Source: Lachnospiraceae bacterium AC2029 (GTDB taxonomy: Bacteria; Bacillota; Clostridia; Lachnospirales; Lachnospiraceae). Taken from it: a stretch of 64,000 nucleotides of DNA. A program made the translations under genes and the position numbers. Below are positions 8,007 to 16,489 of this stretch, piece by piece. The notes beneath the pieces were generated by a model. That model searched no databases. It was given only the letters and a program-made list of their open reading frames with translations, and was not told where the DNA came from. The stretch lies in NCBI GenBank assembly GCA_000703065.1, contig JNLK01000001.1, positions 1,054,001-1,118,000 on the forward strand, in the 5' to 3' direction. The first letter of the stretch is position 1. Each line of letters starts with the position of its first letter.

Positions 8007-9047
8007 TTATTCGCCCAGTCCGTAGGTGTCAATATCTTCCTGGGTAATTGTCTTTGCGTCGAAGCCCTTTTCTTCGTTAATGATCTTCTTGGATGAAGGA
8101 GCATTTCCGCTCTTGATCAGATCGCTGATGATCTGAGCCTGGAACGGGCTGCACTGTCCATCATAGTTCCACTTCTTGTCAAGGAGTTCTCTCAGAGCCC
8201 ACTTGTTGCAGTCAAAGCCCATAACTACGACCTTGCCGTCAACACCGTGAGTGATACCTGCTTCGTCAAGTGCTGCAACAGCACCCTTAGCCATACCGTC
8301 GTTCTCTGCGTAGATTACGTTGAAGTCTTCACCACTGTTGATAACGGACTCAACGATCTTCTTAGCCTCTGCCTCGTCCCATGTAGCTGTCTGCTGAACA
8401 ACCTTTGTCATCTTGCCGGATGCGAACTGCTCGTCAAGAGCGCCTGTACGTCCGATCTGAGCGTCACTACCCATAGCACCCTGGATGTGAACTACCTTGT
8501 ACTCGGGAAGGTTCTGGTCAAGGAGCCACTGAACTGCTGTCTGGCCTTCCTTAGCCATATCGGAAACTACTGCTGCCTCATAAAGGTTCTCATCAACATC
8601 GATCATACGGTCGAAGAGGTAAACCTTGATACCGGACTCCTGAGCCTTCTTCAGAACTTCGTCCCAGCCGGTCGTCTCAGCTGCGGAGATCAGAAGATAA
8701 TCAACGCCTTCTGTAATGAATCCCTGAGCTGCCTGGAGCTGCTCATCGTTCTTCAAACTGTAAGCTGTCTTCAGTTCATAGCCGTTCTCTGCGGAGAAAA
8801 CCTTCTCCATGTCCTTAACGTTAGCTTCACGATAGCCGGACTCTGAAGGCGGGTTGTTAACAACGCCGACCTTGATGGTGCCGCCGCTCGGCTTAGCCTC
8901 TGTAGCTGCGCTGGTAGCTGCCTCTGTGTTATCGCCGCCACCGCTGGCTGCTGTGGTAGAACCGGAATCGGAACCACATGCACACATACTGAACATCATA
9001 GCGGACGACAGAACTGTCGCACACAAAAACTTACGAATCTTCTTCAT
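8007..9047 (-). CDS. ytfQ: sugar-binding lipoprotein of the YtfQ-type importer
   Basis: A 346-aa periplasmic-binding-protein type I (LacI-like fold) lipoprotein. It starts with a signal peptide ending at SMCACGSD (lipidated cysteine near residue 24) and a Ser/Thr/Ala-rich linker. The mature domain begins IKVGVVNNPPSESGYREAN, comparable with the start of YtfQ, and includes DRMIDVDENLY and VIYAENDGMAKGAV, the hinge and ligand-contact regions of this family. It captures a pentose or furanose sugar outside the membrane. It is the first gene of the importer operon, with AAGGAGG 7 nt before the ATG. An activator-type promoter with paired direct repeats lies at 9110-9175. A second YtfQ-like protein (11964-13010) is probably a sensor rather than a transporter subunit. 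Confidence 0.9.
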   Translation of the reverse strand: MKKIRKFLCATVLSSAMMFSMCACGSDSGSTTAASGGGDNTEAATSAATEAKPSGGTIKVGVVNNPPSESGYREANVKDMEKVFSAENGYELKTAYSLKNDEQLQAAQGFITEGVDYLLISAAETTGWDEVLKKAQESGIKVYLFDRMIDVDENLYEAAVVSDMAKEGQTAVQWLLDQNLPEYKVVHIQGAMGSDAQIGRTGALDEQFASGKMTKVVQQTATWDEAEAKKIVESVINSGEDFNVIYAENDGMAKGAVAALDEAGITHGVDGKVVVMGFDCNKWALRELLDKKWNYDGQCSPFQAQIISDLIKSGNAPSSKKIINEEKGFDAKTITQEDIDTYGLGE

Positions 9048-9109
9048 TTCACTCCTCCTTACTTTAGATCCATTCTAACCTAACCCCCTATGGGTCGTCT
9101 GTAATTTGG

Positions 9110-9138
9110 AGTTTACTCTGAACCGTGTTCAAAGTAAA
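9110..9138 (-). promoter_or_regulatory. importer operon promoter
   Basis: Minus strand TTTACT (9138-9133), 17 nt, TAAACT (9115-9110). Both boxes deviate from consensus, as expected for a promoter needing an activator. Transcription would start near 9103, about 55 nt before the binding-protein ATG. Confidence 0.6.
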
Positions 9139-9144
9139 TGAATG

Positions 9145-9175
9145 ATCATTTTGACATGGTTGAAAATCATTTTGA
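9145..9175 (-). promoter_or_regulatory. candidate YesN/AraC activator site: two direct repeats 21 bp apart
   Basis: TCAAAATGAT occurs on the minus strand at 9175-9166 and again at 9154-9145, exactly 21 bp (two helical turns) apart. The second copy ends 6 nt before the -35 box. AraC-family regulators bind such tandem sites next to -35. The gene for such a regulator (9202-10458) lies immediately upstream. A matching arrangement is found at 13101-13133. Confidence 0.65.
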
Positions 9176-9201
9176 AATATTTCGACAGGTTAATAATTAT
9201 T

Positions 9202-10458
9202 TTATTCCGGTTGATTTTGATTTTGCTGCCGGTATTCCGAGGGTGTCATACCGGTATTTTTCTTGAAAATGTAACTGAAATAGTGAGGATCATTGTACCC
9301 CGTTTCATGAGCGATCTGGGAGCTCTTCATGTCCGTTGTACGGAGCAGTTCCTTGGCCTTGCTGAGACGGAGGAAGATCAGATATTCCGTAAAGGTCTGG
9401 CCGCTCTGCTGGGAGAATACGGTGGAGAATCTGCTGTTGCTCATGTTCACGGCCTTCGCCACATCCTGCAGCATCAGGTTCGGATCACAGAAATGCTGGG
9501 ACATGAAGACCTTCGCGTCACTGATCACGGAGGGGGAATCTCCCGCGGAGTCACCCATTTCCCGGACGCCCAGGATCAGAGTGCTCTCCTCCTTTCTCTC
9601 CTCCAGGATGTGCCGGATATGCCGGGCGGTCTTGAAGCTGCCGAGGATCTCCGCCGGCTTCTCCACGATATCTCCGATGCCTACTCTGATCTTTGTGCAG
9701 CCCGTACGTTCCAGTTCCGTCACCAGGGACGAAGCAAAGGCGTAAGCTCTCTCCTCCGCATCCCGGGCAGTATCTCCCAGGGTCAGAAGTCTGGTTCCGG
9801 TACGGCTTCCCGATGCATGTACGACTCCGCCGCTTCCCTCTGCCAGGACCGCAGCCGCCTCCTGCCCCTTCTCCACGGGCTGAAAGGCCGCATCGATCAC
9901 CGCATAGAAGGAGGCAGATACCGGACTTCCCATGGCACGGAGCTGCTTCAGTGCATTCTGAGCATCCTCCTCCATGGCCTCGTCGGAGAAGAGAGAACCG
10001 ATCAGCTTCTCCTTCAGGAAACGTCCGTCCGTATTGCTGTTCATCCGGGCCCTGAGACTCTCGGAATGCTCTCTCTGCTTCTTCTCTTCCTCCAGCTGTG
10101 TTCCCACCTTGTCCAGGATCTTGCGGAGATCCTCGGAATCGATGGGCTTCAGCAGGTATTCCCGGACTCCCAGCTGGATGCACTGACGTGCGTACTCGAA
10201 TTCATCATACCCGCTGAGAATGATGATCCCGATCCAGGGCATCTGGGTACGGAGCACCCGGCAAAGCTCGATCCCGTCCATGAAGGGCATCTTGATATCC
10301 GTGATCACGATATCCGGATTCGTATCGCGGATCATGGGCAGAGCCATTTCCCCGTCCGGCGCCTCACCCACCAGGGTATAGGGCGTTTCCTCCCAGGGAA
10401 AGGATTCCCGGATCCCTTCCCGGATCACAACCTCATCATCAACCAGAAATACTTTCAT
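9202..10458 (-). CDS. YesN-type response regulator with AraC DNA-binding domain
   Basis: A 418-aa protein. Residues 1-125 are a receiver domain with phospho-acceptor aspartate in DIVITDIKMPFMDG and the conserved lysine in YLLKPIDSED. A middle region of about 170 residues has no obvious family. Residues about 310-415 form two helix-turn-helix units of AraC type, ending in ETGYNDPHYFSYIFKKNTGM and TPSEYRQQ. It should be phosphorylated by the kinase encoded just upstream, with which it overlaps by 20 bp, and then activate sugar genes. Candidate targets are the tandem sites at 9145-9175 and 13101-13133. Family assignment is secure; targets are inferred from the repeats and gene order. Confidence 0.92.
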   Translation of the reverse strand: MKVFLVDDEVVIREGIRESFPWEETPYTLVGEAPDGEMALPMIRDTNPDIVITDIKMPFMDGIELCRVLRTQMPWIGIIILSGYDEFEYARQCIQLGVREYLLKPIDSEDLRKILDKVGTQLEEEKKQREHSESLRARMNSNTDGRFLKEKLIGSLFSDEAMEEDAQNALKQLRAMGSPVSASFYAVIDAAFQPVEKGQEAAAVLAEGSGGVVHASGSRTGTRLLTLGDTARDAEERAYAFASSLVTELERTGCTKIRVGIGDIVEKPAEILGSFKTARHIRHILEERKEESTLILGVREMGDSAGDSPSVISDAKVFMSQHFCDPNLMLQDVAKAVNMSNSRFSTVFSQQSGQTFTEYLIFLRLSKAKELLRTTDMKSSQIAHETGYNDPHYFSYIFKKNTGMTPSEYRQQNQNQPE

Positions 10459-11905
10459 TTTCCTCTATCTCCTCTTTGGTTCTGCAGGGTACACGGAAGC
10501 TGACCGTGGTCCCTGTCTCATCGCTTATGATCTGCAGGCCCTCCGCCTGGTTATAATACAGCCGGAGCCGGAGGTTCACATTCACAAGCCCGAAGCCGCC
10601 CGAGCCCTCGCTGACGGTGGGCTGGCCCGCTTTCATTCTTTCATTTAACATCTCCAGCTGCTCCGGAGTCATGCCGGTTCCCGTATCCGTGACGGAGAAT
10701 TCCAGCATATCATCCACGACTCTTCCCACCACGCGGATGGTACCGCCGCCCCGCTTGATCTTGATGCCGTGATACAGCGCATTTTCCACCAGCGGCTGCA
10801 GCAGAAGCTTCAGTATATAGTATTCACCGATCTCATCCGGGATGTCGATCTCGTAACGCATGATATCCCTGTAGCGGGTCTGCTGGATCGTAAGATAGCC
10901 TTCGATATGCTTCCGTTCCTGCCGGATGGGGATCCAGTCGGCACCGGAGGACAGACTGATCCGGAAGAAATTGCTGAGGGCGCTGGTCAGCTGGATGACC
11001 TCATCCTTCTCACCCGCCTCTGCCTTCCAGATGATGGCATCCAGGGTATTATAAAGGAAATGCGGGTTGATCTGCGCCTGAAGCATTCTAAGCTCCGCCT
11101 TGCGCAGGTTCCGCTCGTCCTTATGGCTCTTCTCCATCATGTCTTCCAGCCGGTCCGCCATGGTATTTACCTGAACGGTCAGGTTCCGGAGCTCCGCCAC
11201 CTCCGTCTCGGTCAGTCTGGCGTCCAGGGTTCCCTCCGCCAGCTTCGCCGTCACTTCCTCCAGACGGTCGATGGGCCTTCTGACAAATGCGGCGGTGTTC
11301 TTCATGGATTTGTTCCGAAGGAACCAGGCCAGGATCACGACGATGCCCTCCAAAATGGCGGTGATCAGGATCATAAGCCGGAGGATGGAGCTGCGCCTTG
11401 CAGTTGAATCGATCTCCCTGGCGATGTACTCATTCAGCATACTGTCCACCAGGTTCGCCACATCTCTTACCTCGTTCAGGATCTCTTCATTATCCACCAC
11501 CGGACGTCCGGCATCAATGTTGTCTCGTATTTGGTTTACATAATTCTCCAGTGTCTGCATGGTCCGGTCTGCCACCACCAGTGAAAGCCGGTCTTCATCA
11601 TCCGCCCCCTCCATGATCTCGCTGATGGTCTCATGAACCTCGTGAATGGTGGCGTAAACCTTGCTCTCCGCCACCGTCTCTCTGCCGCTGACGATATCCC
11701 ATACATTTCCGGGAATATCCTCCGACACAACGGTCTTCAGGCTGGCTATGGTTTCCATGCGCTTGATGGCATTATGGTAGCGTCCCGCATACACGAGCAT
11801 GAGGACCAGACTGACGAAGATGGGAAAGACCAGCATGATCACCAGACGCTGGCTCATACTGTCGATCTTGCCTATGATGCTTTTCTCTTTTCTTATCTTC
11901 GCCAT
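10439..11905 (-). CDS. YesM/LytS-type sensor histidine kinase
   Basis: A 488-aa membrane kinase: transmembrane helix at about 20-42, an extracellular helical domain of about 140 residues, second helix near 180-200, a HAMP linker (RRPIDRLEEVTAKLAEGTLD) and the His_kinase domain whose phospho-accepting histidine lies in LQAQINPHFLYNTLDAIIW. The ATPase domain shows DTGTGM and GGFGLVNVNLRLRL. Kinases of this type often sense sugar through an extracellular binding protein; the XylFII-LytS-YesN system of Clostridium beijerinckii is the known example. Here the gene immediately upstream encodes such a protein. A GGAGA ribosome site precedes the ATG, and its end overlaps the regulator gene, so kinase and regulator are co-translated. 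Confidence 0.92.
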   Translation of the reverse strand: MAKIRKEKSIIGKIDSMSQRLVIMLVFPIFVSLVLMLVYAGRYHNAIKRMETIASLKTVVSEDIPGNVWDIVSGRETVAESKVYATIHEVHETISEIMEGADDEDRLSLVVADRTMQTLENYVNQIRDNIDAGRPVVDNEEILNEVRDVANLVDSMLNEYIAREIDSTARRSSILRLMILITAILEGIVVILAWFLRNKSMKNTAAFVRRPIDRLEEVTAKLAEGTLDARLTETEVAELRNLTVQVNTMADRLEDMMEKSHKDERNLRKAELRMLQAQINPHFLYNTLDAIIWKAEAGEKDEVIQLTSALSNFFRISLSSGADWIPIRQERKHIEGYLTIQQTRYRDIMRYEIDIPDEIGEYYILKLLLQPLVENALYHGIKIKRGGGTIRVVGRVVDDMLEFSVTDTGTGMTPEQLEMLNERMKAGQPTVSEGSGGFGLVNVNLRLRLYYNQAEGLQIISDETGTTVSFRVPCRTKEEIEENESISG

Positions 11906-11963
11906 TTATCTCTCCGGGACAGCTGATGCTGTCGTCTGACTTCTGATGATCTGTGTGGCAGGA

Positions 11964-13010
11964 TCAGTATCCTCTCGGTTCCAGATTCGTAAGATCCTGC
12001 TCATCGCTGAAATACCGCTCCTCCGGATGGATCAGCTTATCCACGGTCTCGCCTCTCTTCAGCTTCTGCGCCGTCTCCATCAGGGTGCTTCCCAGCATGG
12101 GCGTGCACTCCACGATGCAGTTGATTTTTCCTTCCTTCAGCACATTGATGGCGTCCTGCCCGCCGTCAATGGAAATGATAATGATGTCCTTGCCCGGAGT
12201 AAGTCCCGCCTTCTCGATCTCCGCAAGGGCCCCCAATGTCATCTCGTCGTTGTGGCTGTAAACCACATCGATCTCATTTCCGTAGGTCTTCAGCAGCTCC
12301 CGCATGCACTCTGCGCCGCGGCTCTTGAGGAAGTCCCCGTTCACACTTGTGATCACCTCCATCCGGCTGTCCGAACGGATGGTGTCCATGAAGCCTGCCT
12401 GTCGCTGCCGCATGGGAGTGGAATCCTCCGTACCGGTGATCTCCACGATCTTCACATGGTCCTTCCCCAGGGCATTGGTCTTCCGGATCAGGTACTCTCC
12501 CGCCATAACGCCTTCCTTATAGAAGTCCGCGCCGATCAGGCAGGTGGTGAGCCCTTCTTCCTTCGTATTTACGTCTCTGTCCACCAGGATCACCGGGATC
12601 CCGGCTTCCTTGGCTTCCTTCAGCACATTGTCCCAGCCCTCCTCCACGATGGGCGAAAAGGCGATGACGTCCACCTTGTAGGCGATGAACCGACGAATGG
12701 CAGCGATCTGATTCTCCTGCTTCTGGTTCGCATTTTCCAGCATGAGACTGACGCCGTACTCGCCGGCCTTCTTCTCGATATCCCGGGTATTTCCGATCCG
12801 CCATGCGCTTTCGGATCCCAGCTGGCTGAAGCCCAGCAGCAGCTCCGGATCCTCCGCTGCTTCCTTGGTTCCGCACCCCGAAAGCCCTGTGCAGAAAATG
12901 AGGCAGAGCGCCAGCAGAAGGATCCGTGCTTTCCCCAGGATCCGCCATTTCCCCGGGATCCGCGACTGTTTTATGTTTAATATACACTCATTTTCGTCTC
13001 TGTAATTCAC
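11964..13010 (-). CDS. YtfQ-like sugar-binding lipoprotein, probable co-sensor for the kinase
   Basis: A 348-aa lipoprotein with GTG start at 13010 (AAGGAGG about 10 nt upstream), signal peptide and lipobox LSGC near residue 46. The mature part reads LLLGFSQLGSESAWRIGNT, NQKQENQIAAIRRF and CIVECTPMLGS, which matches E. coli YtfQ closely (its GFSQVGSESGWR, QKQENQI and VELTPN segments). It is in fact nearer to YtfQ than the transport protein at 8007. Because it is encoded at the head of the kinase-regulator genes and not with the permeases, it more likely serves as the extracellular ligand sensor, as XylFII does for LytS. A role as an alternative transport subunit is possible. The window supports shared ligand family but not the exact sugar. 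Confidence 0.87.
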   Translation of the reverse strand: MNYRDENECILNIKQSRIPGKWRILGKARILLLALCLIFCTGLSGCGTKEAAEDPELLLGFSQLGSESAWRIGNTRDIEKKAGEYGVSLMLENANQKQENQIAAIRRFIAYKVDVIAFSPIVEEGWDNVLKEAKEAGIPVILVDRDVNTKEEGLTTCLIGADFYKEGVMAGEYLIRKTNALGKDHVKIVEITGTEDSTPMRQRQAGFMDTIRSDSRMEVITSVNGDFLKSRGAECMRELLKTYGNEIDVVYSHNDEMTLGALAEIEKAGLTPGKDIIIISIDGGQDAINVLKEGKINCIVECTPMLGSTLMETAQKLKRGETVDKLIHPEERYFSDEQDLTNLEPRGY

Positions 13011-13100
13011 GAGGATATTTCCTCCTTTCCCCGTTCCGAAAACTCAAACAGTATCATTGTACCATCTGTTCCGGCAAATTAATAGGGGTGAACTCAACAT

Positions 13101-13133
13101 GAAATAATATTGAACTAAAGCAAAATGATATTG
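13101..13133 (+). promoter_or_regulatory. candidate YesN/AraC activator site before the catabolic genes
   Basis: GAAATAATATTG (13101-13112) and AAAATGATATTG (13122-13133) match at 10 of 12 positions and are 21 bp apart. The core CAAAATGAT (13121-13129) equals nine bases of the importer site and, as there, ends 6 nt before the -35 box. Confidence 0.6.
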
Positions 13134-13135
13134 TA

Positions 13136-13164
13136 TTGAATGTGAATAATTAATGATGTATTCT
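13136..13164 (+). promoter_or_regulatory. promoter of the transaldolase-isomerase genes
   Basis: TTGAAT (13136-13141), 17-nt spacer, TATTCT (13159-13164). The start codon at 13200 is preceded by AAGGAGG with 5 nt spacing. The upstream repeats suggest activation by the YesN-type regulator encoded divergently. Confidence 0.55.
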
Positions 13165-13199
13165 CACAGTTAGGGCACCAACAGACGAAGGAGGTAACT

Positions 13200-13853
13200 A
13201 TGAAATTCTTTATTGACACGGCAAATGTTGCTGACATCCGGAAGGCGAACGACATGGGTGTGATCTGCGGTGTGACCACGAATCCCTCCCTGATCGCCAA
13301 GGAAGGCCGGGATTTCAAGGAAGTGATCAGTGAGATCGCGTCCATCGTGGACGGTCCCATCAGCGGCGAGGTCAAGGCGACTACCATCGATGCGGAAGGG
13401 ATGATCGAGGAAGGCCGCGAGATCGCAGCCATCCATCCGAATATGATCGTGAAGATCCCCATGACCGTCGAGGGACTTAAGGCTGTGAAGGTTCTTTCCG
13501 CCGAAGGGATCAAGACAAATGTGACGCTGATCTTCTCCGCGAACCAGGCACTTCTGGCCGCAAGGGCAGGCGCCACCTACGTATCGCCCTTCCTGGGAAG
13601 ACTTGATGATATCAGTTCTCCGGGTATCGAGCTGATCGAGCATATCGTTCAGATCTTCGGAAACTATGATATCGATACCGAGATCATAGCAGCAAGCATC
13701 CGCAATACCGTTCATGTAACGGAGTGCGCACTTGCCGGAGCAGATATCGCCACCGTTCCCTACGCTGTTATCGAGCAGATGACGAAGCATCCGCTGACCG
13801 ACCAGGGAATCGTGAAGTTCCAGGAGGACTACAGGAAGGTATTCGGGGAGTAA
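13200..13853 (+). CDS. tal: transaldolase (short TalC/FSA-like family)
   Basis: A 217-aa TIM-barrel enzyme, typical length for the small transaldolase family. [18 protein letters not shown] and [12 protein letters not shown] are family signatures, and the Schiff-base lysine lies in [12 protein letters not shown]. coli fructose-6-phosphate aldolase carries an active-site tyrosine in APYVNRID; the matching segment here is SPFLGRLDD with phenylalanine, the residue used by true transaldolases. So it more likely transfers dihydroxyacetone units between sugar phosphates in the non-oxidative pentose phosphate pathway, which is where the neighbouring pentose genes deliver xylulose-5-phosphate. It is the first gene after an activator-type promoter, and the isomerase gene follows 114 bp later after two copies of a repeat. 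Confidence 0.9.
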   Translation: MKFFIDTANVADIRKANDMGVICGVTTNPSLIAKEGRDFKEVISEIASIVDGPISGEVKATTIDAEGMIEEGREIAAIHPNMIVKIPMTVEGLKAVKVLSAEGIKTNVTLIFSANQALLAARAGATYVSPFLGRLDDISSPGIELIEHIVQIFGNYDIDTEIIAASIRNTVHVTECALAGADIATVPYAVIEQMTKHPLTDQGIVKFQEDYRKVFGE

Positions 13854-13868
13854 TGCCCGGAGTAATAA

Positions 13869-13949
13869 TGTCATCCTGAGCCCCGCCGGGCGAAGGATCT
13901 TTCCACAGATGTCATCCTGAGCCCCTGGGCGAAGGATCTTTCCACGAAG
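13869..13949 (+). repeat. two tandem copies of a TGTCATCCTGAG...CGAAGGATCT repeat
   Basis: TGTCATCCTGAGCCCCGCCG... begins at 13869 and again at 13910, each about 41 bp and ending CGAAGGATCTTTCCAC. They differ by a 2-3 base change in the middle. This motif class occurs as an intergenic repeat in many bacterial genomes. It fills the space between the transaldolase and isomerase genes. Confidence 0.75.
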
Positions 13950-13967
13950 AATATGGAGGTTACGAAA

Positions 13968-15452
13968 ATGGAAAATATGCCGGAAGTAAAACTCGGTATT
14001 GTTGCGGTAAGCAGAGACTGCTTCCCCATGAGCCTTTCCATCAGCAGAAGAAAGGCAGTTGTAGCAGAGTACACAAAGACCTACGGAGAGATCTTCGAAT
14101 GTGAGACCACCGTAGAAAATGAGGTCGACATGCGGAAGGCCCTGGCAGAGGTAAATGCCGCCGGCTGTAACGCACTGGTAGTCTTCCTCGGAAACTTCGG
14201 ACCGGAAAGCAGCGAGATCCTGCTGGTAAAGGAATTCCAGGGACCGTCCATGGTGGTTGCCGCAGCCGAGGAGGCCGGTGACAGACTCTGCGACGACCGC
14301 GGAGACGCATACTGCGGTATGCTGAATGCCAGCTACAATCTCTATCTCAGGAATCTCAAGGCATACATCCCGGAGTATCCGGTGGGAACCGCCGATGAGA
14401 TCGCAGATATGATCAATGATTTCAAGACCATCGCAAGAGTGAAGATCGCACTCAGCGACCTTAAGATCATCGGCTTCGGTCCCCGTCCGCAGGACTTCCT
14501 GGCATGCAATGCTCCCATCAAGCAGCTCTATAATCTGGGCATTGAGATCGAGGAGAACTCCGAGCTGGACCTCTTCGAAGCATTTAACAAGCATGCAGGC
14601 GATGAGCGCATCCCGGGTGTGGTTGCGGATATGGCCGAGGAGCTGGGCGCCGGCAACAAGAAGCCCGAGGTTCTCGAGAAGCTGGCTCAATATGAGCTGA
14701 CCCTCCTTGACTGGATCGAGGCCCATAAGGGCAGCCGCAGCTACGTGGTGATCGCAGGCAAGTGCTGGCCCGCATTCCAGACCCAGTTCGGTTTCGTTCC
14801 CTGCTATGTGAACAGCCGTCTTGCCAAGAGAGGCATCCCGGTATCCTGTGAGGTTGACATTTACGGAGCACTCAGCGAGTACATCGGCCAGCTGGTAAGC
14901 GACGACGCCGTAACACTCCTCGATATCAACAACTCCGTTCCGCGGGATATGTTCGAATCCGACATCAAGGGCAAGTTCGACTACGACTACACCATCAAGG
15001 ATGTCTTCATGGGCTTCCACTGCGGAAATACCTGCACCACCAAGCTCTCCTCTCACGAGATGAAGTACCAGAAGATCATGGCACGTACCCTTCCGGTGGA
15101 AGTGACCAACGGAACCCTGGAGGGCGATCTGATCCCGGGACACGCAACTGTATACCGGATCCAGAGCACCTCCGACGCGAAGCTCCGTGCTTACGTAGCC
15201 GAAGGCGAGATCCTTCCGGTAGCAACCCGTTCCTTCGGCGGCATCGGAATCTTCGCCATCCCGGAAATGGGACGCTTCTACAGACACGTACTGGTTGAGA
15301 AGAACTATCCGCACCATGCGGCCATTGCCTTCCACCATTGCGGTCGCCTCCTCTTCGAAGCCTTCAAGTTCATTGGCGTCGAACTGGACGAAATCGAATA
15401 CAACCGCCCGGCAGGCGATCGGTATCCGTCAGAGAACCCGTTCAAAGCCTGA
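13968..15452 (+). CDS. L-fucose/L-arabinose isomerase family protein, probable pentose isomerase
   Basis: The start at 13968 is chosen because GGAGG (13955-13959) lies 8 nt before it and covers the earlier in-frame ATG at 13953. The 494-aa product belongs to the FucI/AraA-like fold, not to classic AraA. Segments SCEVDIYGALSEY, VTLLDINNS, FHCGNTC and NYPHHAAIAFHHCG carry the acidic and histidine residues that would hold the metal and take part in the ene-diol reaction. The gene sits with an epimerase (AraD) and FGGY kinases while no ordinary araA is present, so conversion of L-arabinose to L-ribulose is the simplest role. L-fucose or another aldose is an alternative, but no fuculose aldolase is nearby. 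A bidirectional palindrome (15579-15631) follows. Confidence 0.8.
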   Translation: MENMPEVKLGIVAVSRDCFPMSLSISRRKAVVAEYTKTYGEIFECETTVENEVDMRKALAEVNAAGCNALVVFLGNFGPESSEILLVKEFQGPSMVVAAAEEAGDRLCDDRGDAYCGMLNASYNLYLRNLKAYIPEYPVGTADEIADMINDFKTIARVKIALSDLKIIGFGPRPQDFLACNAPIKQLYNLGIEIEENSELDLFEAFNKHAGDERIPGVVADMAEELGAGNKKPEVLEKLAQYELTLLDWIEAHKGSRSYVVIAGKCWPAFQTQFGFVPCYVNSRLAKRGIPVSCEVDIYGALSEYIGQLVSDDAVTLLDINNSVPRDMFESDIKGKFDYDYTIKDVFMGFHCGNTCTTKLSSHEMKYQKIMARTLPVEVTNGTLEGDLIPGHATVYRIQSTSDAKLRAYVAEGEILPVATRSFGGIGIFAIPEMGRFYRHVLVEKNYPHHAAIAFHHCGRLLFEAFKFIGVELDEIEYNRPAGDRYPSENPFKA

Positions 15453-15454
15453 CC

Positions 15455-15578
15455 AAGGTCGGTTCCGGCAATACAGGGACGGTTCTGGTTTGATCAGAAC
15501 CGTCCCCGATTTTCGGGGACAGGTCTAAAACAAGGTCGGTTCCGGCAATCCGGGGACAGGTCTGATCAGCCGGGGACA
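15455..15578. repeat. REP-like units between convergent genes
   Basis: AAGGTCGGTTCCGGCAAT occurs twice, near 15455 and 15533, about 78 bp apart. Each copy is followed by GGGACGG or GGGGACAGGT sequence. A palindrome of the GGGACGGTTCTG type sits at 15476-15506, and a TGATCAGCCGGGGACAGGTG unit follows at about 15562, matching the 20-bp unit at 4004-4083. Confidence 0.75.
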
Positions 15579-15631
15579 GGTGCAATAGGGGGACGGTTCT
15601 GATCAAATCAGAACCGTCCCCCTATTGCACC
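15579..15631. terminator. perfect 25-bp palindrome, probable bidirectional terminator
   Basis: The left arm at 15579-15603 and the right arm at 15607-15631 are perfect reverse complements around a 3-nt loop (CAA). The stem combines GGTGCAATAGG with the GGGACGGTTCTGAT core. It lies between convergent isomerase (plus) and epimerase (minus) genes, so it can end both transcripts. Confidence 0.75.
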
Positions 15632-15647
15632 CTATGGCACCCGAAGT

Positions 15648-16343
15648 TTAGTTTTGTCCGTAATATGCATTCGCCCCATGCTTCCGGAAGAAGTGTTTAT
15701 CCCGGATGCAGTCCGGGGCGGTTTTTACGTCCGGATTAATGAGCTCGGTCTTCAGTGCCATTTTGGCGACCTCCTCAAGAACCACCGCGTTGTGTACGGC
15801 TTCCGCCGCATCCTTGCCCCAGGTAAAGGGTCCGTGGTTCGTGCAAAGCACTCCCGGCGTATACATGGGGTTCAGGCCTCTTTCCTCAAATGTCTCAATG
15901 ATCACAAGCCCCGTATTCTTCTCGTAGGCCTCGTCGATCTCCTCCGGCGTAAGACTCCGCGCGCAGGGGATCTCACCGTAGAAATAATCCGCATGGGTGG
16001 TTCCGTACAGCGGGATGCTCCTTCCCGCCTGGGCCCAGGAGGTTGCCTCCGGGGAATGGGTATGTACCACGCCGCCGATCTCCGGGTACTTCTTATACAG
16101 TTCCAAATGTGTCGGCGTGTCGGAGGAGGGCCTGTATTTTCCTTCCACCTTATTTCCCTCCAGATCCATCACTACCATATCATCAGCTGTCATGGTCTCA
16201 TAATCCACACCGCTGGGCTTGATCACAAAGAGCCCGGACTCCCTGTCGATGCCGCTGACATTTCCCCAGGTATAGGTCACAAGCCCCCGCTTCGGGAGCT
16301 CCATATTTGCTTCATAAACGAGCTTCTTTAATTCCTCTAACAT
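15648..16343 (-). CDS. araD: L-ribulose-5-phosphate 4-epimerase
   Basis: The start at 16343 gives 231 aa, the usual length of AraD, and has GGAAAGG 7 nt upstream; an in-frame ATG further out adds 11 residues without support. The protein is a class II aldolase-fold enzyme: [15 protein letters not shown] and [12 protein letters not shown] bind phosphate, [16 protein letters not shown] and [14 protein letters not shown] provide the zinc histidines, and [11 protein letters not shown] completes the site. It interconverts L-ribulose-5-phosphate and D-xylulose-5-phosphate, the last step of L-arabinose breakdown before the pentose phosphate pathway. It lies 146 bp downstream of the FGGY kinase gene on the same strand. 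Among AraD, UlaF and SgbE types, the AraD role is favoured by the neighbours. Confidence 0.92.
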   Translation of the reverse strand: MLEELKKLVYEANMELPKRGLVTYTWGNVSGIDRESGLFVIKPSGVDYETMTADDMVVMDLEGNKVEGKYRPSSDTPTHLELYKKYPEIGGVVHTHSPEATSWAQAGRSIPLYGTTHADYFYGEIPCARSLTPEEIDEAYEKNTGLVIIETFEERGLNPMYTPGVLCTNHGPFTWGKDAAEAVHNAVVLEEVAKMALKTELINPDVKTAPDCIRDKHFFRKHGANAYYGQN

Positions 16344-16489
16344 TTTCATCCCTTTCCGGACCCGGCCTTCACTCACCGGATCCTGTTACCGAAAAACATT
16401 TATCTAATTTATCATGCTTCCTCACCCATAGCATAATCCATTGCAAATGAGTCAACGCCTCAACTGCCTTACCGCCCTTCACTCCCGGT

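Noticed and set aside
9142-10503. 453-codon plus-strand open frame over the response regulator
   Set aside because: Antisense to a canonical receiver/AraC protein.
13170-15338. 722-codon open frame on the minus strand across transaldolase and isomerase genes
   Set aside because: It is antisense to two genes with clear protein families and good ribosome sites; its own sequence resembles no family and reflects codon bias of the other strand.
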